Notes: generated by a model not told the origin, from the sequence alone. DNA of 64,000 nt from an uncultured Collinsella sp. (GCA_902464495.1 CABQJK010000007.1:1-64000), one strand, 5' to 3'. Positions 39,678 through 50,454 are shown, counted from the stretch's first letter. Numbers and translations are program-made.

Positions 39678-42600
39678 ATGCCTGTTCGAATCTATACCAC
39701 CAATGCCGGCGCGGACTTGAGCGATGCCGAGGCCGCGCTGCTCGCCGACCTTGTTGCTCGCCATGGGCGCGCCGTATTGCTGGCACCTACGTTTGCCGAG
39801 CTCGATCTGTGCCGTCACGATGCGGCGGTGGCTGGCGCCTCGCTGGGCGTCGACTATAAGACCCCCTCGTCGTGGCTTCGTTCGCTGTGGGAGCTGATGG
39901 GCGACGGCCGTAGCTTTGTCGACAACCTGCAGCGTCAGATGCTGTTCTCGGATATGGTCGCCCGTCGCGACGATGCCGACCTGCAACCGCTTTCGCGCAG
40001 CCAGGGTACGGTGCGCATGCTCGCGCGCATGGCCCGCGATGTGCTTCCGGGTGTGGCGGGAACGGGTGCCGAGCGCCGCTGCGACAGCGTTTGCCAGCCC
40101 GAGCCCAAAAGCGACGCCGAGGCTCGTGTGTTTGAGCTTTTGCGTGCCTATGCGAGCGGCTTGGACCGCCGAGATATGGTCGAGCCATGCGAGGCGGCCG
40201 ACATGATGGCCGGTGCCTTGGCCGACAATCTGCCAACCTGCGCCCGCGCGGTTTTCGTGCGCGGCGTCACGTCGTTTGCGCATGGCCTGCTTGAGCTGCT
40301 GTCTGCCGTGGCGAATGGCGGGGGAGAGGTCGTCGTGCTGCTCGCCCGCGAGCAGGCGGCAATGCGTGAGGAACTTGCTGCGGCATTTGATGCCCGCGGC
40401 GTGCTGTTTGAGGTTGCACCGCTGGGGGAGGACGCCGTCGCGTCTGATGCCGCTTGCGGGACCGCCGCTCAGCCTGCCTTTATTGAGGTCGCCGGCCCCC
40501 ATGCCCGTGCTCGTGCCTACGCGGATGCGATTGAGAACCTTGTGCGTGCACACGAGGACTCCAAGACGGACGGCGCCGACGGTACTCCTGCTCGCGTACT
40601 CGTGGTGTCCGCTCGGGCACCCCAGCTGTTCGGCGAGCTTGCCGCTCGTTTGGCGGCGCGTCACATTGCGGCCGAGACGACTGAGTTCACGGCGTTTTCC
40701 CAATCCATTGCGGGCAGGCAGTTTGCGGCGCTTGCCGGCCTGATCGAGCGCATGAAGGCCGCCGATGAGGGCATGGCGTCAAAGACCGAATGGTGGCCCG
40801 CGCCGGAGCTTACCGACTGGATCTACAGTCCGCTTTCGGGCGCTGATGCCGTCAATGCCCGTACCTTCGATAAGAACATGCGTCTCTCGCGCAGCAAGAC
40901 CACTGCGGGCGTCAAGAGCCTGCTGCAGAGCGTCCAAGGCCAGGTGAGGGGCGCGCGCAAGGCGGCGAGCAACGAGAACTGGTTTAAGAACGTGCCGTGC
41001 GTGGTCTCGGACGTGTTCCAGGCGCTGTGGCGCGACAAGCCCGTGACGGCGCTCAAGGCCATGCTTGCCGTTGCCGAGGCACTGCCCGATCGCGCGCTTG
41101 GTGGTCTCGACGGTCAGGCCCGTCGCCAGGCGGAGGTGGCCCTGCTGCGCCACGCGATCGACATCCTTATGAACGATGCTCGCGCGCTCGACGTGTCGCA
41201 GGCCGCGACCGTGCCCGTGCTCGATGGCATTCGCACCAAGGTGGACAAGCGTAGCACCGCCTACGATTACGAGACCTACGAGGTTGACCGTGCGCCACGT
41301 GCCCAGGTTCGCTTTACTTCGCTTGCCGATGCGGCGGCCCTGCGCCCCGATAGCTACGATGCCGTGCTGTTTGCCGACGTCGACCTGGACAGTTATCCGC
41401 TCTCACATGAGGAGGGCCCGCTGGCAACGCTGACGGCAGAGTTAGATCGCAGCGGTGTGACGCTTGAGCCTGCCGCCTTGTTGCGCGTGCGCTTTGGCCG
41501 CGCGATGCAGGCCGCGCGCGGTCCGGTTGCGCTTGCCCGCGTGACGCACGATCGCCAGGCGCGCGAGTGCTACCCGGCTGCCGTGTGGACCGAGTTGCGG
41601 GCGCATGCCGAGGCCGCTAACGATGCTAAGGCCGCTGACGCCGACAAGGCCGCTGACGACGCTAAGGCCGCTGGCGCCGACAAGGCGAAGTGCGTGGGTG
41701 AGGGTGATATCGTAAGGGACTTCGATCCCGCGGCAGGCGAAGGTCTCAAGCGCGAGCGCGTGACCTGTGAAGCTCCTCAGCATCTGAGTGCCGAGGCCGT
41801 GCCGTATTTGGTCCTGCGTCGTCGCGATGGCGAGGGCGAGGACGCGCCGCTTGTGCCGCGCCTGACGTCTGCCTCGCAGATCGAGGCCTATTCCACCTGC
41901 CCGCTGTGCTGGTTCGTCTCGTATCGCGTCAAACCCCAGTCGATCGACGCCGGCTTTGGCAACATGGAGAAGGGCAACTTTGTCCATGACGTGCTGGAAC
42001 ACCTGCATGCGCGTCTTCCGCGGGAGGGCATGGAGCGCGTGACGCCCGAGAACCTGCCACGTGCTCAGGAGCTGCTGCACGAGGTCTTTGCCGAGACCCT
42101 GGCCGAGCACGCCGGCAAGCGCGGTACCGAGGGCCCGCTGGTGCCGCTCTCTCCGGTAGAGGAGCGCCAGGTGGCCGAGATTTTGCCGCAGCTGGAGGGT
42201 GTGCTTGCCTATGAAGCCGAGGCGCTGACTCCTTTTGCTCCGTGCTACCTGGAGTTTGCCTTTAACGACCTTAAAGTTGAGTATGCCGGTTGGCCGCTTG
42301 GCGGGCGCATCGACCGCGTTGATGTGGATGCCGAGAATCGCGCCGTGGTAATCGACTACAAGCATCGTTCGGGTGTCGAGGAGTTTAAGCTCGCCGACCC
42401 CACGGTGCGCGACGAGGAGTCGGGCGAGGCCCCCATCGACGACCCGCGCTGGCTGCCGCCCCATACACAGACACTCATCTACGCGCAGGCCATGCGCCGG
42501 GCGCTGGATCTGGATACCCGCGCCGCGCTCTATTTTTCGACCAAGGGCGGCAAGCCCGCGCTGCGCGGTGCGGCGAGCGCCGAGTTGCTTGAGGAAGAGC

Positions 42601-42821
42601 GCGGCGACGGCCGCATCCCAGGCCTTAAGAAGGGCTTTCCCGGCGAGGGCGGCAACATGGACTTCGATGCGCTGCTCGATCGCGTGGAGACCGGCATTGC
42701 CGAGCGTCTGCGCGAGCTCGAGGCAGGCGACGTTGCCGCCGTCGACCCGACGTCGGCTCAGGCCGTGCATGCGCGCTGCTCGTATAACCACGAAGGAACG
42801 TTTGTAAGGAGGGACGTGTAG
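39678..42821 (+). CDS. addB: AddB-like subunit of the AddAB helicase-nuclease
   Basis: 1047 aa. Together with AddA it processes double-strand ends for recombination, as RecBCD does. The N-terminal half is a degenerate helicase-like region without a Walker A, as in actinobacterial AddB. The C-terminal RecB-type nuclease (about 720-1040) begins SQIEAYSTCPLCWFV, has EKGNFVHDVLEHL, and the catalytic Asp in GGRIDRVDVD followed by VIDYK. A final CSYNHEG may supply an Fe-S cysteine. Residues about 646-670 are an Ala/Lys/Asp repeat that looks like slippage-prone DNA. addA follows 3 bp downstream. Sequence is divergent from Bacillus AddB, so the name rests on architecture and gene order. Confidence 0.85.
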   Translation: MPVRIYTTNAGADLSDAEAALLADLVARHGRAVLLAPTFAELDLCRHDAAVAGASLGVDYKTPSSWLRSLWELMGDGRSFVDNLQRQMLFSDMVARRDDADLQPLSRSQGTVRMLARMARDVLPGVAGTGAERRCDSVCQPEPKSDAEARVFELLRAYASGLDRRDMVEPCEAADMMAGALADNLPTCARAVFVRGVTSFAHGLLELLSAVANGGGEVVVLLAREQAAMREELAAAFDARGVLFEVAPLGEDAVASDAACGTAAQPAFIEVAGPHARARAYADAIENLVRAHEDSKTDGADGTPARVLVVSARAPQLFGELAARLAARHIAAETTEFTAFSQSIAGRQFAALAGLIERMKAADEGMASKTEWWPAPELTDWIYSPLSGADAVNARTFDKNMRLSRSKTTAGVKSLLQSVQGQVRGARKAASNENWFKNVPCVVSDVFQALWRDKPVTALKAMLAVAEALPDRALGGLDGQARRQAEVALLRHAIDILMNDARALDVSQAATVPVLDGIRTKVDKRSTAYDYETYEVDRAPRAQVRFTSLADAAALRPDSYDAVLFADVDLDSYPLSHEEGPLATLTAELDRSGVTLEPAALLRVRFGRAMQAARGPVALARVTHDRQARECYPAAVWTELRAHAEAANDAKAADADKAADDAKAAGADKAKCVGEGDIVRDFDPAAGEGLKRERVTCEAPQHLSAEAVPYLVLRRRDGEGEDAPLVPRLTSASQIEAYSTCPLCWFVSYRVKPQSIDAGFGNMEKGNFVHDVLEHLHARLPREGMERVTPENLPRAQELLHEVFAETLAEHAGKRGTEGPLVPLSPVEERQVAEILPQLEGVLAYEAEALTPFAPCYLEFAFNDLKVEYAGWPLGGRIDRVDVDAENRAVVIDYKHRSGVEEFKLADPTVRDEESGEAPIDDPRWLPPHTQTLIYAQAMRRALDLDTRAALYFSTKGGKPALRGAASAELLEEERGDGRIPGLKKGFPGEGGNMDFDALLDRVETGIAERLRELEAGDVAAVDPTSAQAVHARCSYNHEGTFVRRDV
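41612..41687 (+). repeat. In-gene tandem repeat in addB
   Basis: Units of about 21-24 bp (GCTAAGGCCGCTGACG-like) recur about three times and encode repeated AKAADADKAAD-type residues. It is in frame and sits in a linker before the nuclease domain, so copy-number change would be tolerated. Confidence 0.75.
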
Positions 42822-42824
42822 ACC

Positions 42825-45800
42825 ATGGATCTTTCGACTTTGATGCCGCAACAGCTGCAAGTCGTCAAAACGCTCGACCGCCCGCTGTTTGTCTCGGCAG
42901 GTGCCGGCTCGGGCAAGACCTTTACCCTCACGCGCCGCATCGTCTATGCGCTCTCGCCCGAATCCGGTCCGTTTGTCGAGCATCTGGATCAGGTGCTCGC
43001 CATTACCTTTACCAAAGATGCCGCGGCCGAGATTCGCGACCGCGTGCGTCGCGCGCTTATCGAAGAGGGTATGGACGAGGAGGCCCTGACCGTCGACGAC
43101 GCTTGGATCTCGACCATTCACGGCATGTGTTCGCGCATCCTGCGCGCGCATGCGTTGGAGCTGGGCATCGATCCCGAGTTCACGGTGCTTACCGATACCG
43201 ATGAGCTTATGGATCAGGCTGTTGAGCATGTGCTGGCCCGAGCGACGGCGCCCGATGCCGCCCCCGAGCTCGCCGCTTCGCTTAAAAGCCTCTACGCCTG
43301 GTATCCCATGGCAGGCGAGGGCGGCCTCTTTGGCGCCGGCACCACCATCAAGGGCCTGGTGCGTGAGCTGCTGGAGCTCTCGAGCCAGCTGCCGGGCGGT
43401 ATGGACGACGTGTGCGTGGCGCGCGGCCAGGCCGATACCTCGGCACTCGCCGATGCCTATCGTGCGGCGCTGGGCGCAAGCAAGGCCGCGACCGAGAAAG
43501 CGCAGGTGGCACTCGATGCCATCGACGCGTTTGAGGCGAGCGGCAAAACCATGGAGGATGCGGCGCGACTCATGATGTCGTGCAGCATGCCTCGGGCGAG
43601 CAAGGCGTTTCCTAAGGAGCAGGTGGAGCTGCTCAAGGCCGAGGCCGCCGATGCATTTATCAATATCGTGCTTGCCTGCGGCGGTCCGGCGCTCGATGCG
43701 CTGGTGGGGCTTGCTCGTGCTGTGGAGGCGGAATACCGCGCGCTGAAGGCCGGCCAGTCCGCGCTCGATAACAACGACCTACTGCGTATGGCGTACGAGG
43801 CGCTGCGCGACTACCCGGCTATTCGAGCGGCCTATGAGGGCCGCTTTAAGATGGTCATGATCGATGAGTTCCAGGATACCGACCAGATGCAGGTCGATTT
43901 GATCCGTTACCTGACGGGCGCGGGGGAGCGCGCACTGTGTACCGTGGGCGATGCGCAGCAGTCGATCTACCGCTTCCGTGGTGCCGAGGTCGAGGTGTTC
44001 CGTCGCCAGGAGCGCAAAGTGGGCTCCTCTGCTGCGCCCGAGACGGCTGTCGCATCCGATGCCCCCGCCGGCGAGCTCGTCAAGCTTGTACGCAACTTCC
44101 GCAGCCACGACGAGGTGCTGCGCTATGTGGCGCGCGTCTTTGACGGCGACACCGGTGGTTTGATGCAGGGGTTCTTGGATCTTGAACCGAGCGACGAACG
44201 CGAGGACAAGCTCAAGGCGAAGGCATCGCGCCGCCAGGCGATCTTCGTTGCCGGTGGCAGTACGCAGGAGCGAACGCAGGCGAAAGCTCGCGCGATTGCG
44301 GAGCGATTCCAAGCACTCGTTAAAGCGGGCCAGCCCCAGGGCAGCATGGTCCTGCTGCTGGGCCGCATGACCAACGCCGATGTCTATGCGCAGGCCTTCC
44401 GCGACCAGGGGCTCGACTGCGTGATCGCAGGCGGCTCGGTCTTTGCCCAGGCAGCCGAGGTGCAGACGGTGCGTGCCCTGGTCTGCGCACTCGCCAATCC
44501 GGCCGATACGGCGCAGGGCCTTATGCCGCTGCTGGCATCGCCGATGTTTGCGCTGGGCGCCCAGGAGTTTTTGGCGCTGGCGACCAAGCTTGACGATCAG
44601 ACGGGGGAGACCTCGCGCCGCAACATCGATGCGGGCATCATGAGCGATTCCGATGTGCCGGGTTTGCAAGACTTGTCGCTCGTGACGCGCGCCCGCGAGG
44701 TGCTGCGGTATGCGCTTCGTCGCGTGGGCCGCGATTCGTTCGCCGCCATCGCGCGCGATACTGTCAACGCCTCCGGCTGGTTTGTGCGTCTGGCACAGCG
44801 TGGTCCCGAGGGCAAGGCCATTGCCGCCAACGTGCTTAAGGCGCTCGATGCCGTGGCCGAGGCGGAGGCCGAGCTCGGTAACTCGCCGCGTTCCATTGCG
44901 CTTGCCTTCGACCGCTTCTTGGCGGGCAAGGAGGCCCCAGGCGCCCTCAACGAGGAGGGCGACGGCGCGGTGCGCATCATGACGGTGCATGCGTCCAAGG
45001 GTCTGGAGTATCCGGTCGTAGCGGTTGCCGAGTGTTTTGGCGTGCGCAAATCGTCCGGTGCGGCTCAGATGGGGCGTGTCGAGGGCGGAGCACAGGTCGT
45101 GGCGCTGCCGGCACGCTTCGACGGCGTTAAACTCGCGGACGGCACGTTCGTGAAGGGCGATGACGTCAAAAAGCAGTTTGAGCACGCGTTTAAGGGCAAG
45201 GGCACGTCGCTGTGGCTGCCGCCAGAGCTCATGGAGGACGTCTGTGCGACGGGCTCTCCCGCCGAGGCATTTGCCCGCCTGCGTAACGACGACCTGCAGC
45301 TTTCGCTCGAGGAGCGGGCTCGCTTGCTCTATGTCGCCATGACGCGTGCGCGAGAGCTGGTCATTCTGGCGATGGATGCCGGCGTGAGCCGCGGCAAGCT
45401 GTGCGCGCCGACCTTCGACGTCGAGACCGATCTGACCTATGACGTGCTGCGTCGTATTCTGCCTACCGACGCTCTGGACATGCCGCAGCTCGATGCCGAC
45501 CGCCTGGTGTTCGACAACTCCAAGCCGGGCGACTACGAGCTCATCTCGCTGGCGGACTTTACGTTTGGCGAGCAGGCGTTTGAGGCCAATGCTTCTCTGG
45601 ATGCCGAGGGCAGGCTTGTCCGCGGCGATGCGGAGCCGGAGGGCGCCGGTGCGGATGCCCGCGCCGCCGTTCCCGGCCCTGCCGACCCCGAGCCCGATGC
45701 GTTTGAGCTCGTGTATCCCCGGACGGTGGGCGTGCGCATGGGCGCCTGCCCGTATCCGGCGCGCGATTCGTACAGCTACTCGTCAATTGCCGCGGCGCTG

Positions 45801-46448
45801 CATGCCGAGTCCGAGGACCGTGCCGCCGAGGCGCACACGCCCATGGACGAGGCCGGCGATGATGCGGAGTCGGATGGTTCCGAGATGACGGATGTAGGCG
45901 TGGCCGCCGTTGAGCCCGCCGGCAACCCCATGGCGCTGGGCTCGGCGTTCCATGCCGCCTGCCAGTGGCTGATCGAGATGGGTGCCGATGCGCTGCCCGC
46001 CGAGCGTGCCGACGCCCTGGCTCGCCTGTGGCGCCTGACGCCGGAACAGCGCGAACGCTTCGACGTTGCCCTGGATCGCTGGCTCAAGTCGGCGGTCCGT
46101 GCCGAGCTGCTTGCCTGGCCGTGCGTTCGCGCCGAGGTGCCGTTCTTTTCGCTGGGCTGCGAGGACGAGGACATCGCTCGCTACGGTGCATATGCCGAGG
46201 GCGCCATCGATGCTTTGGCGACGAACCCGGCGGATTCGTCATGCGCGCTGGTCATCGACTACAAGACGGGCGGCACGCCGGACGAGACGCCGGAACAGCT
46301 GCAGGAGAAGCACGCCCTGCAGGCGCGCGTCTACGCTGATGTTTTGCACAAGGCGGGCTTTGAGGCCGTGACCGTCAAGTTCGTCCGCGTGGAGCAAGTC
46401 GACCTCGCCAACCCGTGCGAGCCTCAGGTGGTCACCTACAGCCTCTAG
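42825..46448 (+). CDS. addA: AddA-like UvrD-family helicase/nuclease
   Basis: 1207 aa from ATG 42825, with AAGGAGGG upstream. An SF1A helicase with Walker A AGAGSGKT (about 25-31), DEFQDTDQMQ (Walker B region), QQSIYRFRGA (motif III) and late motifs including HASKGLEYPVV and YVAMTRAR. The C-terminal RecB-type nuclease (about 1010-1207) has LGSAFHAACQWL and VIDYKTGG. It is the motor and one nuclease of AddAB; addB is immediately upstream. No LexA-type box was found near the pair. Confidence 0.93.
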   Translation: MDLSTLMPQQLQVVKTLDRPLFVSAGAGSGKTFTLTRRIVYALSPESGPFVEHLDQVLAITFTKDAAAEIRDRVRRALIEEGMDEEALTVDDAWISTIHGMCSRILRAHALELGIDPEFTVLTDTDELMDQAVEHVLARATAPDAAPELAASLKSLYAWYPMAGEGGLFGAGTTIKGLVRELLELSSQLPGGMDDVCVARGQADTSALADAYRAALGASKAATEKAQVALDAIDAFEASGKTMEDAARLMMSCSMPRASKAFPKEQVELLKAEAADAFINIVLACGGPALDALVGLARAVEAEYRALKAGQSALDNNDLLRMAYEALRDYPAIRAAYEGRFKMVMIDEFQDTDQMQVDLIRYLTGAGERALCTVGDAQQSIYRFRGAEVEVFRRQERKVGSSAAPETAVASDAPAGELVKLVRNFRSHDEVLRYVARVFDGDTGGLMQGFLDLEPSDEREDKLKAKASRRQAIFVAGGSTQERTQAKARAIAERFQALVKAGQPQGSMVLLLGRMTNADVYAQAFRDQGLDCVIAGGSVFAQAAEVQTVRALVCALANPADTAQGLMPLLASPMFALGAQEFLALATKLDDQTGETSRRNIDAGIMSDSDVPGLQDLSLVTRAREVLRYALRRVGRDSFAAIARDTVNASGWFVRLAQRGPEGKAIAANVLKALDAVAEAEAELGNSPRSIALAFDRFLAGKEAPGALNEEGDGAVRIMTVHASKGLEYPVVAVAECFGVRKSSGAAQMGRVEGGAQVVALPARFDGVKLADGTFVKGDDVKKQFEHAFKGKGTSLWLPPELMEDVCATGSPAEAFARLRNDDLQLSLEERARLLYVAMTRARELVILAMDAGVSRGKLCAPTFDVETDLTYDVLRRILPTDALDMPQLDADRLVFDNSKPGDYELISLADFTFGEQAFEANASLDAEGRLVRGDAEPEGAGADARAAVPGPADPEPDAFELVYPRTVGVRMGACPYPARDSYSYSSIAAALHAESEDRAAEAHTPMDEAGDDAESDGSEMTDVGVAAVEPAGNPMALGSAFHAACQWLIEMGADALPAERADALARLWRLTPEQRERFDVALDRWLKSAVRAELLAWPCVRAEVPFFSLGCEDEDIARYGAYAEGAIDALATNPADSSCALVIDYKTGGTPDETPEQLQEKHALQARVYADVLHKAGFEAVTVKFVRVEQVDLANPCEPQVVTYSL

Positions 46449-46459
46449 CCCTCAATAAC

Positions 46460-46522
46460 TTGCGGTGGAATACGGACTGTTTTGGCCAAAAAAGCCGCCA
46501 AACAGTCCGCATTTCACCGCAA
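46460..46522. repeat. 23-bp-arm inverted repeat between addA and dnaE
   Basis: TTGCGGTGGAATACGGACTG continuing to 46482 pairs with 46500-46522 with two mismatches; the centre TTGGCC-AAAAAA-GCC can also fold. It starts 12 bp after the addA stop, so it may act as a terminator, but with its long arms it looks like another interspersed palindrome. Confidence 0.75.
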
Positions 46523-46622
46523 CTCAATAGGAGCCGTGTGGGTTTGGCTAGGTTCGGGTGCCGTCCGTGCCGTGCGGTAAAATCGTTCAGTCAGAACACG
46601 AACCCGCATCGGAGCTCATCAC

Positions 46623-49600
46623 ATGGCATTCGTCCATCTGCACAACCACACTGTTTTCTCTATGCTCGACGGCGCAACCCGTATCCAGGATATGGTCAAT
46701 CGCGCCGTAGAGCTGGGCATGCCCGCCGTCGCCATTACCGACCACGGCTACATGTATGGCGTGCCCGACCTGGCGCTGGCCTGCGACGCCGTCAACCACA
46801 ACACGCCCGAGTACAAAACCTGGAGTCACGACAAGGCCTTCTTGGAAAAGGGCCGCCGCGACGAGCTGGTGGAGCCCGATCCCGAGGAAAACCCGCGCGA
46901 GCATGCCCAGTATGTGAAGGACATGGCCATGTGGGACGAGAAGGGCAACATCGACGAGCTCAAGCCGCCCCTGGTCATCAAGCCCATCTTTGGCTGCGAG
47001 GTCTACTTTACGCCGGACGAGACGCTCGCCCGCGACCATAAGCCCGAGCTTTATCACATGATCCTTCTGGCTAAGGACCAGGAGGGCTACGTCAACCTGA
47101 TGCAGACGGTCTCCGAGGCCGCCGTGCAGGGCTTTTACTACAAGCCACGCGTGACGCTCGACAACCTGCGCCGCCACGCCAAGGGCATGATCTGCACCAG
47201 CGCCTGCATCGCGGGCATCATTCCCAAATACATCGACCGCGGTGACATGGAGGGCGCCATCAAGTGGGCCGAGACCTTCCGTGATACCTTCGAACCTGGC
47301 GACTTTTATATCGAGATCCAGGAACACGGCATCACCACCGACAACGGCCTGACCGATGAGCAGATGGACCGCACGCTCATCGACATCGCCAAGCAGGTAG
47401 GCGTCAAGGTCATCGCCACCAACGACTTCCACTACCTGCGCCGCGAGGACGCTCCCGTGCAGGACGTCATCATGTGCATCGGCATGAACGCCAAGGTCGA
47501 CGACCCCAACCGCATGCGCATGACCGGCTCGGAGTTTTACATGAAGACCGAGGAGGAGATGCGGGCGATGTTCCCGTATTGCCCCGAGGCCTGCGACAAC
47601 ACGCTCGAGATCGCCGACAAGTGCTACGTCGAGCTGGACTGGGACTCCATCATCCTTCCGCGCTTCCCGTTGCTCGACCCCGGCGAGACGCACGAGAGTC
47701 AGTTCCGCCGCGAGTGCGAGAAGGGCCTGCGCCAGCACTACGGTGACGACTGGGCCACGCGCGAGATCGGTGGCGTCAACATCAAAGAGCGCTTTGAGTA
47801 CGAATACAAGGTCATCTGCGACAAGGGCTTTGCCGCCTACTTTTTGATCGTCGCCGAGTACGTGCAATGGGCCAAGGACAACGGCATCGGCGTCGGCCCC
47901 GGCCGTGGCTCGGCCGCCGGCGCTATCGTCGCCTACGCCATGAACATCACCGCGTTCGACCCGCTCGAGAACGGTCTGATGTTCGAGAGGTTCCTGTCCC
48001 CGCAGCGTACCGAGATGCCCGATATCGATATGGACTTCGACGATGAGCGGCGCCTCGAGGTCGTGGAGCACGTTCGCCAGCTCTACGGCCCCGAGAAGGT
48101 CACCCACGTCATCACCTACTCGACCATTAAGGCCAAGCAGGCTATCAACGACGCCGCGCGCGTCCTGGACTACCCGGTCTACATGGGCCAGCGCCTGTCC
48201 AAGATGGTCTCGAGCGACCCCAAGGTCAAGCTCAAGCAGGTGCTCGAAAAGCAACCCGGCAAAGAGGATCTGTTTAACCCCGATTTTGCTGAGGCATATA
48301 AAAAGGACGACGACGCCCGCCGCATCATCGACACGGCGCTCTCGATTGAGGGCCTCACCCGTGGCGAGGGCGTGCACGCGTGCGCCGTTCTGATCTGCCG
48401 CGACCCCGTCAACGAGCATGTGCCCACCAAGCTCGACACCAAGGGCGGCGTCGAGATTACCCAGTACGAGGGTCATACCGTTGCCGATATGGGCCTGCTC
48501 AAGATGGACTTCTTGGGCCTGCGCACGCTGACGGTTATCTCTAAGGCCAAGGCAAACATAAAAAAGAACTTCGGCATCGACATCAAAGAGGAAGAGATTC
48601 CCTTTGACGACCCCGAGATCTTTAAGCTCATGGGTTCCGGCCACACCGCCGGCGTCTTCCAGGTCGAGTCCGCCGGCATGACGGCCACGATCAAGAACAT
48701 GAAGCCCACCGAGTACAAGCACGTCGTAGCATTGATCGCCCTGTACCGCCCGGGCCCGCTGGGCGCCGGCATGGTCTCGTCCTACATCAACCGTATGAAC
48801 GGCAAGGAGCCGGCGGTTTCCTACGACGACCGCCTGGACGACATCCTGGGCGAAACCTACGGCACCATGGTCTACCAGGAGCAGGTTATGCTCATCTCCG
48901 TCGAGATGTGCGGCTTCTCCAAGGGCGAATCGGACTCGCGTATCCGTAAACCCGTGGCTAAAAAGAAGATCAAGCTGCTCACGTCGACGGTGCTCCACTG
49001 GGAGGATGGCTCGGACGAGACCACCTACGACCACTGGATGAACGGCGCTATCAAGAACAACTACACGCGCGAGGTCGCCCAGAAGATTTGGGACGATGTT
49101 CTCGAGTTCGCATCCTACGCCTTCAACAAGTCGCACTCCGCCGGCTACGCCATTCTGGTTATGCAGACGGCATGGCTCAAGGCGCACTATCCGCACGAGT
49201 ACATGGCGGCTGTTCTGACGTCCTACACGGGCAAGACCGACAAGATCGTGCACTACGTCTCGGCGTGCCGTCACGACGGCATCCCCGTGCTGTCGCCAGA
49301 CGTCAACGAGTCCGGCACCGAGTTCACGGCTACCAAGGAGGGCGTGCGCTTTGGTCTGGCCGGCATCCGCGGCGTGGGCACCGGCGTGGCGCAGGCGATT
49401 ATCGCCGAGCGCGAGGCGGGCGGCCCGTTTAAGACGCTGCACGACTTTGTCGAGCGCGTGGACTCGAGCCAGGCCAACCGTCGCGTGATCGAATCGCTCA
49501 TCAAGGCAGGCGCCTTCGACTCCACGGGGTATCCGCGTCGCCAGATGATGCACTTTGTGGATAAGAACAACCCCGAGAACATCATCGATGCCGCGGTGAA

Positions 49601-50426
49601 GCGCCAGAAGGATCGCGCGAGCGGTCAGACGTCGTTCTTTGATATGTTTGGCGACGTTGAGGGCTCGGGCTTTGAGGTGAGCGTGCCCGATCCGGACGGT
49701 CAGGAGTGGGATCGCCACCTTAAGCTGAGCCAGGAGAAGGAGGTTCTGGGCATCTATGTCTCGGACCACCCGCTGCGCCCGTTTGAGTATGCGCTAGCCA
49801 AGGCGCGCGACTTCTCGTTCTCGCAGATCGATACCGGCTACGAAGTGCAGAACCCCACGGGCGGCACCATCAACCAGGAGATTCCCGAGGGCAAGGCGCT
49901 GTGGTGGGCCGGCATGGTCTCGAGCGTGTCCAAGCGCGTGACCAAAAACGGCGACCCCATGGGTATTGTGCAGCTCGAGGACATGGAAGGCGAGGCCACC
50001 GTCGTCGTCTTCCCCAAGACCTACAAGGAGGCCGAGGGGTATCTGTACGGCGAGGTCGATCCCGAGACCGGCGCGCAACTGTCCGACGCGTTTGTACGCA
50101 TTAAGGGCAAGCTCGAGCGCTCGGACCGCGGCGACCAGATCATCGCGCAGGAGATCGTGCCGCTGGAGCTCAACGAGGAGAACAACAAGCCCAAGGTGTT
50201 TGAGGTCATGGTGCCCAACAGCCGCTTTAGCCAGGGCAATATGGCGCGTCTTGCCACGGTGCTTACCACCAACCCGGGCGGTGACCGCGTGGAGATCTTT
50301 ATCGAGCAGGTGGACGGGCGTGTGCTGCGCGCCGAGGTGCCTGCCAAGGTCAACGCGCGCTCGATTCCGCTGCTGGCCGAGGCCAAGGCGATTGTGGGCA
50401 ACCAGGGACGCGTGACGGTTATCTAA
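46623..50426 (+). CDS. dnaE: DNA polymerase III alpha subunit
   Basis: 1267 aa, the replicative polymerase of the DnaE type. The N-terminal PHP domain keeps metal-binding residues (HLHNHTVFSMLDG at 4-16, TDHGYMYG, NDFHYLRREDA), so it could retain a proofreading-like activity. The palm carries GVGPGRGSAAG and the catalytic aspartates in PDIDMDFDDERR (about 466). Helix-hairpin-helix sequence GIRGVGTGVAQAI and a C-terminal OB fold (about 1075-1150) complete the DnaE1 plan. No intein or insertion. It is followed after 28 bp by a SNF2 helicase gene. Confidence 0.97.
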   Translation: MAFVHLHNHTVFSMLDGATRIQDMVNRAVELGMPAVAITDHGYMYGVPDLALACDAVNHNTPEYKTWSHDKAFLEKGRRDELVEPDPEENPREHAQYVKDMAMWDEKGNIDELKPPLVIKPIFGCEVYFTPDETLARDHKPELYHMILLAKDQEGYVNLMQTVSEAAVQGFYYKPRVTLDNLRRHAKGMICTSACIAGIIPKYIDRGDMEGAIKWAETFRDTFEPGDFYIEIQEHGITTDNGLTDEQMDRTLIDIAKQVGVKVIATNDFHYLRREDAPVQDVIMCIGMNAKVDDPNRMRMTGSEFYMKTEEEMRAMFPYCPEACDNTLEIADKCYVELDWDSIILPRFPLLDPGETHESQFRRECEKGLRQHYGDDWATREIGGVNIKERFEYEYKVICDKGFAAYFLIVAEYVQWAKDNGIGVGPGRGSAAGAIVAYAMNITAFDPLENGLMFERFLSPQRTEMPDIDMDFDDERRLEVVEHVRQLYGPEKVTHVITYSTIKAKQAINDAARVLDYPVYMGQRLSKMVSSDPKVKLKQVLEKQPGKEDLFNPDFAEAYKKDDDARRIIDTALSIEGLTRGEGVHACAVLICRDPVNEHVPTKLDTKGGVEITQYEGHTVADMGLLKMDFLGLRTLTVISKAKANIKKNFGIDIKEEEIPFDDPEIFKLMGSGHTAGVFQVESAGMTATIKNMKPTEYKHVVALIALYRPGPLGAGMVSSYINRMNGKEPAVSYDDRLDDILGETYGTMVYQEQVMLISVEMCGFSKGESDSRIRKPVAKKKIKLLTSTVLHWEDGSDETTYDHWMNGAIKNNYTREVAQKIWDDVLEFASYAFNKSHSAGYAILVMQTAWLKAHYPHEYMAAVLTSYTGKTDKIVHYVSACRHDGIPVLSPDVNESGTEFTATKEGVRFGLAGIRGVGTGVAQAIIAEREAGGPFKTLHDFVERVDSSQANRRVIESLIKAGAFDSTGYPRRQMMHFVDKNNPENIIDAAVKRQKDRASGQTSFFDMFGDVEGSGFEVSVPDPDGQEWDRHLKLSQEKEVLGIYVSDHPLRPFEYALAKARDFSFSQIDTGYEVQNPTGGTINQEIPEGKALWWAGMVSSVSKRVTKNGDPMGIVQLEDMEGEATVVVFPKTYKEAEGYLYGEVDPETGAQLSDAFVRIKGKLERSDRGDQIIAQEIVPLELNEENNKPKVFEVMVPNSRFSQGNMARLATVLTTNPGGDRVEIFIEQVDGRVLRAEVPAKVNARSIPLLAEAKAIVGNQGRVTVI

Positions 50427-50454
50427 GCTACCCCGTGTGAGATTGGAGGAAGTG

